Assembly: GCA_947494145.1 (NCBI GenBank)
Contig: CANLTZ010000002.1
Span: forward strand, 186,001-250,000
Source of the DNA: an uncultured Jannaschia sp.
GTDB taxonomy: Bacteria; Pseudomonadota; Alphaproteobacteria; Rhodobacterales; Rhodobacteraceae
Direction of reading: 5' to 3'
DNA length: 64,000 nt
Every line of letters starts with the position of its first letter. Position 1 is the stretch's first letter. The translations under genes and the position numbers were made by a program. The notes beneath the pieces were generated by a model that did not search any database, was not told the origin of the DNA, and was given only the letters and a program-made list of their open reading frames with translations. This document shows positions 43,759 through 52,061 of this stretch, piece by piece.

Positions 43759-44535
43759 ATGACGACATTGCCCGACCCCGTTGCCTCAGCCCCCACGGAA
43801 GTGGGCCCTGTCAGCTTGGCCGATATCGGTGCCGCCTTGCGCGCGGGCTTCGCCGATTTCCGCGCCGCCCCGCTCTGGGGGCTGTTTTTCGCCAGCGTCT
43901 ATGTGGTGGGCGGGTTCTTTCTGATCTGGGTCGGGGCGGGGCCCTTCACTTGGACGTTGGCCATGTCGCTGGGCTTTCCGCTCGTGGCGCCGTTCCTGGC
44001 AGTGGGCCTTTACGAGGTGAGCCGCCGGTTGGAGCGGGGCGCGCCTTTGGATGCGGCGGGCATTCTTGGCGTGGTCTGGCATGAGCGAACGCGCCAGATC
44101 CCCTGGGCGGGGGCGGTCATTTTGATCTATTTCCTGTTCTGGACCTTCGTTTCGCACATGCTGTTTGCGCTCTTCATGGGCCCTGCAGCGCTTCTGGGGC
44201 CACCGGATACCTTGGCGGCCTATCTCAGCGGTCGGGGGCTTGCGATGGTGGTGGTCCAGATAGGCTTCGGCGGGGCCTGTGCGTTTTTGCTGTTCGGTTT
44301 GACCGCCATTTCGCTGCCCATGTTGTTGGAGCGCGAGGTGGATTTCGTCACCGCCATGCGTATCAGCCTCGGCCTCGTGCGCGCCAATGTGGGGGTGATG
44401 CTGGTCTGGGCGGCGATCATCGCAGTGGCGACTTTCGTGGCGATGATGCCGTGGTTCCTGGGGCTTTTCGTGGTGCTGCCGGTGTTGGGCCATGCCAGTT
44501 GGCATCTCTACCGCCGGGCGGTGCCTGCGGGGTAG
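43759..44535 (+). CDS. DUF2189 domain membrane protein
   Basis: A 258-residue integral membrane protein with about six helices and the DUF2189 layout: a start like 'SLADIGAALRAGFADFRAAPLWGLFFASVYVVGG' (in parts), 'LVAPFLAVGLYEVSRRLERG', 'AISLPMLLEREVDFVTAM' and the closing 'VLPVLGHASWHLYRRAV'. The function is unknown. I chose the ATG at 43759 because GGGGGA lies 8 bases upstream; an in-frame ATG at 43732 would add nine residues. It is followed by a strong hairpin (repeat family 2 copy b) and converges on hpnE. Confidence 0.88.
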   Translation: MTTLPDPVASAPTEVGPVSLADIGAALRAGFADFRAAPLWGLFFASVYVVGGFFLIWVGAGPFTWTLAMSLGFPLVAPFLAVGLYEVSRRLERGAPLDAAGILGVVWHERTRQIPWAGAVILIYFLFWTFVSHMLFALFMGPAALLGPPDTLAAYLSGRGLAMVVVQIGFGGACAFLLFGLTAISLPMLLEREVDFVTAMRISLGLVRANVGVMLVWAAIIAVATFVAMMPWFLGLFVVLPVLGHASWHLYRRAVPAG

Positions 44536-44622
44536 GGGCGCGGCTTTCTGCCAGTAGCTTTTCCAAATAACCGGTCGATCCAAGCTTGCAGCAAAGACAA
44601 CCGTCCTCGGGTCAACTCGTAA

Positions 44623-44690
44623 GCCGATCCATCGCCGGGCCGGGGGCGGCCCGGCGATGGATCGGCGCCCTATGGGCTTGATTCCGGTCC
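44623..44690 (+). repeat. dispersed repeat family 2, copy b, forming a 19-bp perfect hairpin
   Basis: GCCGATCCATCGCCGGGCC (44623-44641) is an exact reverse complement of 44648-44666, with a 6-base loop. The right arm continues as GCCCTATGGGCTTGATTCCG, matching the 36725-36767 copy. It sits between the convergent DUF2189 and hpnE ends, where it could stop transcription from both sides, though no T-run follows. Confidence 0.8.
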
Positions 44691-44713
44691 GGGCCCGGCA
44701 CCACGCCCAGGCC

Positions 44714-45961
44714 TCACCCCAAAGCCAACTCGCCCGCCCGAACCCCCGACCGGATCGCCGCTTCCAACGTCGCTGGCAGGCCGGTATCGGTATGATCGCC
44801 AGCCAGCCAAAGGTTTGGCCAAGGCGTGCGCGCATCGTGGCGGCGCGCGGCTCCCGTGGGGGATTGGTCTGGCGTGGCCGCGCGTTCGCGCAGCAGCCGC
44901 GCTGTGGGCATGGTGGCAGGCACCGCCCCGCCATGGGCCGCGATGGCCCGGGAGACGTCTGACCAGAGCCGCGCCAAGGCCGCGTCGCGGGGCAGGTCGG
45001 CCAGAGGCGACGCCTCCTCCGCCGAGACGGTCACCGACACGACATCGCCCCGGCGGAATAGCCAATGGGCGTCGCAGCCCAGAAGCGCCATGAAGGGCGG
45101 CAGGGCATTGTCGGGGGCAAGGAAATGGGCGTTCAGGATGGCGCGACCCGGCTTTGGCAGGGTGTGTTGCGGCAGAAGTCCCGCGGCTTGACGCGGCGGG
45201 ACGGCGAGGATGGCATCATCATCTGGGCCAAGCCTGTGGGTGGTCTCGGCGGTTTGGATCGCGTCAAGCCGGGCGCCCCCATCGAGCGCGGTCACCGCTG
45301 TGCGGTAGGTGATGGGCACAACCCGGGTGGCCAGCACGTCAAGTGCAGGGTCGATCAGGGCGGGCCCTAGCCCCTGGGGCGCCAGAACCGGACGTGCGGC
45401 GGCGGCGCCCTTGGCGAAGCTGCGCAAGATGGCGGCGCGCAGCAGGGGGGCGGAGCCGGTTTCGGGTGGCTCATTTAGGACGGCGCGGCACATCGGGTCC
45501 CAGAAGCGGTCGAAGGCTGGGCCGGGCGCCATAATCTGTCCGATGGTCCGCCCGGCGGGCGCCACCAATAGCCGTGCCATGTCCCGCGCCAGCGCGGCGA
45601 CCGACACGCCCGGAGGGCGTGCGCCCTTCGCCAGAGCCCCGAAGGGGCCATCGCCTGGACGCACGGTCCAGGCTTCGCCGGAGGCGAGGTCCAGGAAGGG
45701 AAACGCCGACTCTTCCATGTGCAACGCATCGGCGGCGCCGATGCGGTCGGCCCAATCCAGCACCGCGCGGTTGGCCGACAGGATCAGGTGATTGCCGTTG
45801 TCGATCAGCCGCCCCAGCTTGTCGTCCCGGTACGACCGGCAGCGCCCGCCCGCCTTGGGCGAGGCTTCCAGCACGCGCACCGCGCGGCCCCGGGCCGACA
45901 GATGCTCAGCCGCGACCAGGCCCGCGAGGCCCGCGCCGATGACGAAGGTTGTCCCGCTCAC
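44714..45961 (-). CDS. hpnE: hydroxysqualene dehydroxylase HpnE
   Basis: A 415-residue FAD-dependent amine-oxidase-fold enzyme that reduces hydroxysqualene to squalene, the third step of the HpnCDE route. It has the dinucleotide motif 'TFVIGAGLAGLVAAEHLSARG' (parts), 'GGRCRSYRDDKLGRLIDNGNH', and the C-terminal FAD contact 'NLWLAGDHTDTGLPATLEAAIRSG'. These match HpnE better than CrtI because of the short substrate domain and 'NGNH'. It begins at a GTG overlapping the hpnD stop (GTGA). No squalene-hopene cyclase is adjacent; divergent carotenoid-type genes are. Confidence 0.92.
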   Translation of the reverse strand: MSGTTFVIGAGLAGLVAAEHLSARGRAVRVLEASPKAGGRCRSYRDDKLGRLIDNGNHLILSANRAVLDWADRIGAADALHMEESAFPFLDLASGEAWTVRPGDGPFGALAKGARPPGVSVAALARDMARLLVAPAGRTIGQIMAPGPAFDRFWDPMCRAVLNEPPETGSAPLLRAAILRSFAKGAAAARPVLAPQGLGPALIDPALDVLATRVVPITYRTAVTALDGGARLDAIQTAETTHRLGPDDDAILAVPPRQAAGLLPQHTLPKPGRAILNAHFLAPDNALPPFMALLGCDAHWLFRRGDVVSVTVSAEEASPLADLPRDAALARLWSDVSRAIAAHGGAVPATMPTARLLRERAATPDQSPTGAARRHDARTPWPNLWLAGDHTDTGLPATLEAAIRSGVRAGELALG

Positions 45962-46824
45962 CCCGGTCGAGCCACCGTGACCACGCCGTCGAGCAGCTTG
46001 CCCAGCCGCGACCGGCGGGGCGGGGGCTTGGACCAATCGGCCTCCCAACGGGCGAGCAGACGCTCATAGGGGCCCATCATCATGAGCGCGGGCAGCAGGG
46101 GCGTGCGACTATGTGCCGGGATTTCCACCGTGGCCGCGTCGAAGGCGGCGCGCGCCTCGCGGCCCAGGGCGGCGCGGGCGCGCGGCAGGCCCGGGTGCCT
46201 TGCCACGGCCTGGGGGTCTGCGGGCAGCCCGGCCTCGGCCAAGACATGGGCGGGCAGATAGAGCCGCCCCATGGCGGCATCGGCCTCCACATCGCGCAGG
46301 ATGTTGGTCATTTGCAGCCCGCGCGCCAGGCTCAGCGCGAAGCGTTCAGACGGGGCGCCGCACCAGGCGCCGAAACAGCGCATGGACAGGATGCCTACGG
46401 CGCCTGCCACGCGGCGAATATAGGCGGCCAGTTCTTCGGCGGAGGGGGCGATGATGGATCGCGCATCCATGCGCATCCCGTCCAGGATCAGCATGAATTC
46501 CTGACGCGGCAGCTCCAGCCAATCCGCGGCATGGGCGATTTCGGCGCCGATGGCGGTGTGGGGACGGCCTTGGAAGACCTCGTCCATCTCAGCCTCCCAT
46601 CGGTCCAGCAGCTCGGCGCGCTGACGCGTGCAATCAGAGCCCGGCGCATCGCCATCGGCGATGTCGTCCACGGCGCGGCAGAAGGCGTAGACGGCGTGGA
46701 TCGCCCGGCGGCGGGTTTCGGGCAGGATGCGCATGCCTGCCGCGAAGCTCGACCCAGCAGAGGCCACGACGCGGCGGACCTCGGCCATGTCCTGTGGCGG
46801 GGTGCTGGCGGGCGCGAAACTCAT
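45958..46824 (-). CDS. hpnD: presqualene diphosphate synthase HpnD
   Basis: A 288-residue trans-isoprenyl synthase condensing two farnesyl diphosphates to presqualene diphosphate. Both Asp-rich motifs are intact: 'FCRAVDDIAD' near residue 50 and 'QMTNILRDVEAD' near 170, with 'GRLYLP' after the second as in squalene and phytoene synthases. It could be misnamed CrtB, but the hpnC and hpnE partners on both sides decide for HpnD. The ATG overlaps the hpnC stop (ATGA) and the stop overlaps hpnE, so all three are translationally coupled. Confidence 0.93.
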   Translation of the reverse strand: MSFAPASTPPQDMAEVRRVVASAGSSFAAGMRILPETRRRAIHAVYAFCRAVDDIADGDAPGSDCTRQRAELLDRWEAEMDEVFQGRPHTAIGAEIAHAADWLELPRQEFMLILDGMRMDARSIIAPSAEELAAYIRRVAGAVGILSMRCFGAWCGAPSERFALSLARGLQMTNILRDVEADAAMGRLYLPAHVLAEAGLPADPQAVARHPGLPRARAALGREARAAFDAATVEIPAHSRTPLLPALMMMGPYERLLARWEADWSKPPPRRSRLGKLLDGVVTVARPG

Positions 46825-47696
46825 GTGAGGGCCGCCCAGAGGCCCCGCGCCCCTGCTTTCACAAAATCCGCACGCCGCAGCGCCACCCGGCCCGCTAGGG
46901 GGTCGCCCTTGCGCAGCAGGATCGCGAGGCGGTTGGCCAGGGCCAGCGTGGCCGCAGCTTGGCCGCGCAGGCCCCGCGCGCGGATCAGTCCGGGCAAGGG
47001 GGCGGCCGCGCGCAGCAAGTCGTCGGTTGCATCCAGCGTGCGGCCCATCACCTCGGCCAAGGCAGGCGGCAAGGCAGGCGCGGTCAGGTCGGCATCCTTG
47101 GCGCCTGCCTCGGCCATCCAGTCGCCGGGCAGGTAGCGGCGGCCCAGATCGCGGTAATCGTCGCCCATATCTTGCAGGTGGTTGAGCACTTGCAGCGCGG
47201 CGCAAAGCGCGTCGGACGGCGCGTAGGTGGCTGCGTCTTCGCCGTGGATGACCAGCAGGAAGCGACCCACGGGCGCGGCTGAGGCGTCGCAATAGTCCAT
47301 CAGGTCGGCCCAATCGGTGCAGGCGATGCCGCCTGCGTCACGGCGGAAGGCCCCTAGCAGCTTCAGGGCGGCAGCGGTCGCAGCGGGATCCGTATCGCAG
47401 AGCGCGTGGTGTAGCGCGGCACCCGGGCCAGAGCCTTCGCCGGTCAAAAGCTCGTGTTCCAAGGTGGCGACGCGCGCCAAGCGCGTGTCCGGCGTCGCCT
47501 CCGCGTCATCGGCGGCATCATCTGCGCTGCGGGCATAGCGATAGAATGCCACAACCTGCGCCCGCTGGGCCTTGGGCAGAAGCCAAGACGCGACGGGAAA
47601 ATTCTCAGCCGCAGCCGCACGTTCCAACGCCGCAACCGCGGCGGGAGAGGGGGCAGCCGAGGCGCCTTGACTTGAGGTTACTTGCACGGAGGCCAT
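46821..47696 (-). CDS. hpnC: hydroxysqualene synthase HpnC
   Basis: A 291-residue trans-isoprenyl-synthase-fold enzyme that converts presqualene diphosphate to hydroxysqualene. The first Asp motif is 'YRYARSADDAADD', the second 'LNHLQDMGDDYRDLGRRYLP', both in the HpnC style. The N terminus has 'AAAAENFPVASWLLPKAQRAQV', a typical HpnC opening. I chose the ATG at 47696; a TTG at 47750 is also in frame. It is first in hpnCDE and divergent from the DUF2141/carotenoid genes across 75 bases, so both halves may share one control region. Confidence 0.93.
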   Translation of the reverse strand: MASVQVTSSQGASAAPSPAAVAALERAAAAENFPVASWLLPKAQRAQVVAFYRYARSADDAADDAEATPDTRLARVATLEHELLTGEGSGPGAALHHALCDTDPAATAAALKLLGAFRRDAGGIACTDWADLMDYCDASAAPVGRFLLVIHGEDAATYAPSDALCAALQVLNHLQDMGDDYRDLGRRYLPGDWMAEAGAKDADLTAPALPPALAEVMGRTLDATDDLLRAAAPLPGLIRARGLRGQAAATLALANRLAILLRKGDPLAGRVALRRADFVKAGARGLWAALT

Positions 47697-47771
47697 GCTG
47701 AACAATCCGTTCTCGCGTGACAACCGTTCCCTTCGTTCTAAATCGCCCAATCATCGGGTGAAGGGAGAAAT

Positions 47772-48173
47772 ATGAGACTTGTCATGACCCTGTTTCTTGG
47801 TTTGGCCACCCAGGCCGCCGCCGGGGACATTTCGGTGGATGTGACCAATTTGCGCTCCGTCCAGGGGGATATCCGCGTGGCGATCTGCCCCCGCGACACC
47901 TTTACCAAACCTACATGCGCCCATCGCGCCAGTGCGCCTGCCTCGGCAGGACGCGTGGTTGTGCGCGGTGTGCCTGCGGGCACCTATGCGGTGCAGGCCT
48001 TTCACGATGAAAACGGCGATGGCGATCTGAACCGCCGGGGTTTTCGGGTCAGCGAAGGGCTGGCTTTTTCCAATGACGCCCGCATCCGCTTTGGTCCGCC
48101 CCGCTTTCGCGACGCGGCGATCGAGGTGACCGGGGATGCGGCACTGACGCTCAACATGAGGTATTACGAATGA
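47772..48173 (+). CDS. DUF2141 domain secreted protein
   Basis: A 133-residue secreted protein: signal peptide 'RLVMTLFLGLATQAAAG' (1-18), then a beta-sandwich DUF2141 domain with 'ISVDVTNLRSVQGDIRVAIC', 'GVPAGTYAVQAFHDENGDGDLNRRGF' (parts; a Ca-loop-like DENGDGDL) and 'DAALTLNMRY' end. The function is unknown; such genes often sit beside terpenoid or carotenoid genes. GAAGGGAG precedes the ATG. It overlaps the following desaturase gene by 4 bases, so it is the lead gene of the plus-strand carotenoid unit. Confidence 0.88.
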   Translation: MRLVMTLFLGLATQAAAGDISVDVTNLRSVQGDIRVAICPRDTFTKPTCAHRASAPASAGRVVVRGVPAGTYAVQAFHDENGDGDLNRRGFRVSEGLAFSNDARIRFGPPRFRDAAIEVTGDAALTLNMRYYE

Positions 48174-49717
48174 ACGCAATCACGGACGGACAGGCGCGGC
48201 GTGTCGTGGTCATCGGGGCCGGGCCCGGGGGGCTTGCCGCGGCCATGTTGCTGCGCGCCTCGGGCGCCCATGTGACCCTGCTGGAAAAATCGGACCGCGT
48301 GGGCGGTCGCACGGCGAGCTTCACGCAAGATGGCTTCACCTTCGATTACGGGCCGACGTTTTACCTGTACCCCGAAGTGCTGCGCGAGATTTTCGCCGCC
48401 TGCGGGCGGTCGTTGGATGAGGAAGTGGATTTGCGCCGCCTCGACCCGATGTACCGGCTGCAATTCGACAATGGCAACACGTTCGACGCCACCGCCGATG
48501 TGGAGCGTTTGACGGCCGAAGCCGCGCGCATCAGCCCCGAAGACGCGCCCAACGTTCACAAATACCTGACGGAGAACTCTGACAAGTTCGACGTGTTCAA
48601 ACCCATCCTGCAACGCCCTTTCAACGGGCCGCAGGACCTGTTCAAAATGGATATGCTGCGGGCCTTCCCGCTGTTCCGGCCCTGGCTGACGGTCGACCAG
48701 GATCTGCGGCGCTGGTTCAAGCATCCCGACCTGCGTCTGGCTTTCAGCTTCCAGTCCAAATATCTGGGCATGTCGCCCTTTAAGTGCCCGTCACTGTTCA
48801 CGATTGTGGCCCATGTGGAATACGGCTTCGGCGTCTTCCACCCCATTGGCGGCTGCAACGCGATCCCGCGGGCCATGGCGCGCGTGGCGACCGAGATGGG
48901 CGTCGAAATCCGGCTGAGCGAAGGCGCCGAGGAAATCGAATTCGACGGTCGCCAGGCCCGCGCCGTGCGCACCGAGGCGGATACGATCCCGGCGGATGCG
49001 GTGGTGGTGAATGGCGATTTCGCCTCGACCATCCCGAAGCTCATTCCCAATGCCAAGCGGAAGCGCTGGACGGACCGGAAGATCGACAAGAAGAAGTTCA
49101 GCTGCTCGACCTTCATGCTTTATCTCGGCATTGAGGGCACGCTAGATGACATGCATCACCACACGATCTTCCTTTCCGAAGACTACCTGCACAACATCCA
49201 GGAAATCGATGAGGGCCGCGCCCCACAGGAACCTACGATCTACGTCCAGAATGCGGGTGTGACCGACCCGACCCTGGCGCCTGAGGGGCATTCGACGCTG
49301 TATGTCTTGGTGCCCACGGGCAACCTGTCGGGCCCTGAGGAGTGGGAAACACTCGGCCCGATCTATCGCGAGAAAATCCTCGACCGGCTGTCCAAGCTGT
49401 CAGGTCACGACATTCGGCCGCGCATTCGCACGGAACGGATGATCACCCCCGCCGATTGGGAAGCACAGATGGGCATCTTCCGCGGTGCCACCTTCAACCT
49501 GGCCCATAATCTCGGCCAGATGCTCCACTGGCGGCCGCGCAACCGGTTCGAAGACGTGGACGGCGTCTACCTGACCGGCGGCGGCACCCATCCGGGCAGC
49601 GGGTTGCCCACCATTTTCGAGAGCGCGAAGATCGCGTCCAAACTGGCGGCGGACGATCTGGGCCTGCCGGAGCCGGGCGCCATCGCGCCCATGACCTTCA
49701 GGGAGGCCGCGGAATGA
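48170..49717 (+). CDS. CrtI/CrtN-type carotenoid desaturase or oxidase (first copy)
   Basis: A 515-residue FAD enzyme of the phytoene-desaturase family: 'VVVIGAGPGGLAAAMLLRAS' at the N terminus, 'EKSDRVGGRTASFTQDGFTFDYGPTFYLYP' (parts), and the C-terminal 'GVYLTGGGTHPGSGLPTIFES' FAD site. In C30 pathways this family includes CrtN (dehydrosqualene/squalene desaturase) and CrtP (diaponeurosporene oxidase). Because hpnCDE makes squalene next door, I infer it desaturates squalene or oxidises its product. Which of the two copies does which step cannot be told by eye. Coupled to DUF2141 and to the next gene by 4-base overlaps. Confidence 0.85.
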   Translation: MNAITDGQARRVVVIGAGPGGLAAAMLLRASGAHVTLLEKSDRVGGRTASFTQDGFTFDYGPTFYLYPEVLREIFAACGRSLDEEVDLRRLDPMYRLQFDNGNTFDATADVERLTAEAARISPEDAPNVHKYLTENSDKFDVFKPILQRPFNGPQDLFKMDMLRAFPLFRPWLTVDQDLRRWFKHPDLRLAFSFQSKYLGMSPFKCPSLFTIVAHVEYGFGVFHPIGGCNAIPRAMARVATEMGVEIRLSEGAEEIEFDGRQARAVRTEADTIPADAVVVNGDFASTIPKLIPNAKRKRWTDRKIDKKKFSCSTFMLYLGIEGTLDDMHHHTIFLSEDYLHNIQEIDEGRAPQEPTIYVQNAGVTDPTLAPEGHSTLYVLVPTGNLSGPEEWETLGPIYREKILDRLSKLSGHDIRPRIRTERMITPADWEAQMGIFRGATFNLAHNLGQMLHWRPRNRFEDVDGVYLTGGGTHPGSGLPTIFESAKIASKLAADDLGLPEPGAIAPMTFREAAE

Positions 49718-51228
49718 GCAAGGTCGGTATCATCGGGGGCGGCTTGGGCGGCCTTGCGGCTGCGGCAACGCTTGCGGCACGGGGCCATGACGTGACCCTG
49801 TTTGAGAAGAACGCCTGGTTGGGCGGCAAGGCGGCGCTGCTGGATGAAGACGGCTTCCGCTTCGATATGGGCCCGACCATCCTGACCATGCCCCGCGTGT
49901 TGGAACGGGTCTTCCAGGAAGCGGGCCGCGACATGGCCGACTATCTGGATCTGCGCCGCCTCGACCCGCAATGGCGCTGCTTTTACGATGATGGCACGGT
50001 GCTGGATTTGCGCGACGACATGGCCAAGTCCAAGGCGGAAATCGCCCACCTGTCGCCCGATGCCGCCGACGGGTTCGAAAAGTTCATGGCCGTGGCTTCG
50101 CGTCTGTCGGACGTGTCCGACCGCTTCTTCTTCTGGAAGTCGGTCGAAGACCTGCGCGATACGATGAACATGAAGGAAAACATGAACGCGTCCACCCTGT
50201 CGGACGTGCTTGCCCTGCGCATGCACCGCACCGTGGCGGGCCAGATCAAGCGCGACGTCAAGGACGCGCGCGTGGCGCAGATGTTGGAACACTTCATCCA
50301 ATATGTGGGCTCATCCCCATTGGCATCGCCCGCGGTTTTGTGTGGCATCGCGCAGATGCAATTGGGCGAAGGCGTCTGGTATCCAATGGGCGGTACCCGC
50401 GCGGTGCCGATGGCGCTGACGCGGCTGGGCGAAGAACTGGGCGTAGATTACCGCACGGGTGTCGATGTCTCCAAGATCGAGATGCAGGGCGGTCGCGCCG
50501 CCGCCATTGTCGCCAACGGGGAACGGATCGTCTTTGACAAGATCGTGTCCAACATGGACTCGGTGCGCACCTACCGCGAACTGGTTGGCGGAAATCCGTG
50601 GGATGAATTCAGTACCAAAAAGCGCGAAGCGGCCTGCTCGGGCATCGTTCTCTATTTGGGGCTCAACAAGGCCTATGACCATCTGGCGCACCATAACTTC
50701 GTCTTCTCCCGCGACCCGAAGGAAGAATTCGGCGCCATCTACGATAAGGGCATGCCCGCCCCGGACCCCACCGCCTATATCGCCGCGCCCGCACGGACCG
50801 AACCTGGCGTGGCCCCCGACGGGGGCGAGGCGCTTTATGTCCTGGTCCACACGCCCCATCTGCGCGACGGCCACGATTGGGCCAAGATGCTGCCCGTTGA
50901 GCGGGCCAAGATCATGTCGAAGCTCGCCCGTAGTGCGGGGATGGAGGATCTGGAAGACCGCATCGTCTTTGAGCGCACGCTGACACCTCAGGACATCCAT
51001 GATCGCTACAAGGTGCTGGATGGCGCCATTTACGGGCTCGTCAGCCATGGCCGCGTGATGGGGGCCTTCAAGCCCGGCAACCGGTCGCGCCAGGTGCCGG
51101 GGCTCTATCTGGCCGGGGGCAGCGCCCATCCGGGGCCGGGGATGCCCATGGCGTTGATGTCAGGCTGGATCGCCGCCGATACGCTGCATCAGGACGCCAC
51201 GGCCAATTCCGTCGTGGCGGCGGAGTGA
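49714..51228 (+). CDS. CrtI/CrtN-type carotenoid desaturase or oxidase (second copy)
   Basis: A 504-residue paralogue of the upstream protein: 'SKVGIIGGGLGGLAAAATLA', 'EKNAWLGGKAALLDEDGFRF', 'DMGPTILTMPRVL', and the FAD end 'GLYLAGGSAHPGPGMPMALMS'. The 'GGKA' and 'GPTILTMP' phrases recall CrtI/CrtN desaturases. It is coupled to the first copy by a 4-base overlap. Two consecutive family members with squalene-forming genes fit a desaturase plus a terminal oxidase (CrtN and CrtP). A C40 role as in CrtI/CrtD is the alternative, but no phytoene synthase, lycopene cyclase or GGPP synthase gene is in the window. Confidence 0.85.
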   Translation: MSKVGIIGGGLGGLAAAATLAARGHDVTLFEKNAWLGGKAALLDEDGFRFDMGPTILTMPRVLERVFQEAGRDMADYLDLRRLDPQWRCFYDDGTVLDLRDDMAKSKAEIAHLSPDAADGFEKFMAVASRLSDVSDRFFFWKSVEDLRDTMNMKENMNASTLSDVLALRMHRTVAGQIKRDVKDARVAQMLEHFIQYVGSSPLASPAVLCGIAQMQLGEGVWYPMGGTRAVPMALTRLGEELGVDYRTGVDVSKIEMQGGRAAAIVANGERIVFDKIVSNMDSVRTYRELVGGNPWDEFSTKKREAACSGIVLYLGLNKAYDHLAHHNFVFSRDPKEEFGAIYDKGMPAPDPTAYIAAPARTEPGVAPDGGEALYVLVHTPHLRDGHDWAKMLPVERAKIMSKLARSAGMEDLEDRIVFERTLTPQDIHDRYKVLDGAIYGLVSHGRVMGAFKPGNRSRQVPGLYLAGGSAHPGPGMPMALMSGWIAADTLHQDATANSVVAAE

Positions 51229-51232
51229 TCGC

Positions 51233-52045
51233 TTGGCGGGGCGAGACATAGATCGCCCTGCCGCCCCTGCGGGCGACCCCGTTGCCTTGCGCTCCGCCCG
51301 CATGGTGCGCTTCTTCAACGGGGTGATGCAGCGGCAGATGCATCGCGGCTTCCGCGCGGCCCGGCTGCTGCGCCCCGGCCTTCCCGATCTCCCGCCCGAC
51401 ACGCCCTTGGTCATCTACTCCAATCACCCCGGCTGGTGGGATCCGGCCTTCTGCATCGTGCTCCAGGCCAATCTGATGCCGGAGCGCGAAGGCTATGGCC
51501 CCATGGAGGCCGCGGCGTTGGAACGCTACGGCTTCATGAAGCGCATCGGCTTATTCGGGGTCGATCCGGGTTCTGCCGCGGGCGCGGCGCGGTTCTTGCG
51601 CGTGGGCGAACATGTCCTGTCGGATCCGCGTCGGGTGATCTGGATGACGGCCCAGGGCCGCTTTGCCGACCCGCGCGAACGCCCGGTGACGCTGCTGGGC
51701 GGTCTGGCGCATCTGATGGCCCGCGTGCCGGGCGCGGTGGCTTTGCCATTGGCGCTGGAATATCCGTTCTGGTCCGAAAAGCGACCCGAAGCGCTGGCGG
51801 GCTTCGGCGCGCCCCTGCGCATCGAAGGCGCCGTGGATGTCTGGCAGGACGCGCTGGAGGCCGGTCTGACCGACGCGCAGGACACGCTGGCCGCCGCTGC
51901 GATGGCCCGCGACCCCGCCGCGTTCGACACGATTGTCGGTGGCGCCCGCGGCGTAGGCGGTATCTATGGCGCCTGGTCGCGGCTGCGCGCGGCCATGGGC
52001 GGGCGACGCTACGACCCCGACCATGTGACGGATACTTCCGCATGA
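51233..52045 (+). CDS. PlsC-like acyltransferase in the carotenoid cluster
   Basis: A 270-residue glycerol-phosphate-acyltransferase-fold protein with the catalytic His-x4-Asp (SNHPGWWDP) and a later 'MTAQGRFADPRERP' block in the place of the PEGTRS substrate motif. No clear membrane helix apart from hydrophobic patches. In this position it is likely to acylate the sugar of a glycosylated carotenoid, doing the job of CrtO in staphyloxanthin-like pathways; this is inference. The annotated start is a TTG five bases after the desaturase stop; an internal ATG (MVRFFNGV) near 51302 is an alternative. Confidence 0.8.
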   Translation: MAGRDIDRPAAPAGDPVALRSARMVRFFNGVMQRQMHRGFRAARLLRPGLPDLPPDTPLVIYSNHPGWWDPAFCIVLQANLMPEREGYGPMEAAALERYGFMKRIGLFGVDPGSAAGAARFLRVGEHVLSDPRRVIWMTAQGRFADPRERPVTLLGGLAHLMARVPGAVALPLALEYPFWSEKRPEALAGFGAPLRIEGAVDVWQDALEAGLTDAQDTLAAAAMARDPAAFDTIVGGARGVGGIYGAWSRLRAAMGGRRYDPDHVTDTSA

Positions 52046-52061
52046 CCGATGGGGGTTTACT

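Noticed and set aside
44657-44962. Frames beginning MDRRPxGLIPV at 44657 (plus) and near 36770 (minus)
   Set aside because: They are translations of repeat family 2; the likeness is at DNA level and the frames run into unrelated gene antisense.
45958-47696. Naming hpnC/hpnD as crtB (phytoene synthase)
   Set aside because: The fold is shared, but two adjacent synthases plus HpnE and no other C40 genes fit the HpnCDE squalene route better.
48170-51228. A purple-bacterial photosynthetic carotenoid (spheroidene) cluster
   Set aside because: No crtA, crtB, crtC, crtE, crtF, bch or puf genes are seen; the partners are squalene genes, an acyltransferase and a glycosyltransferase.
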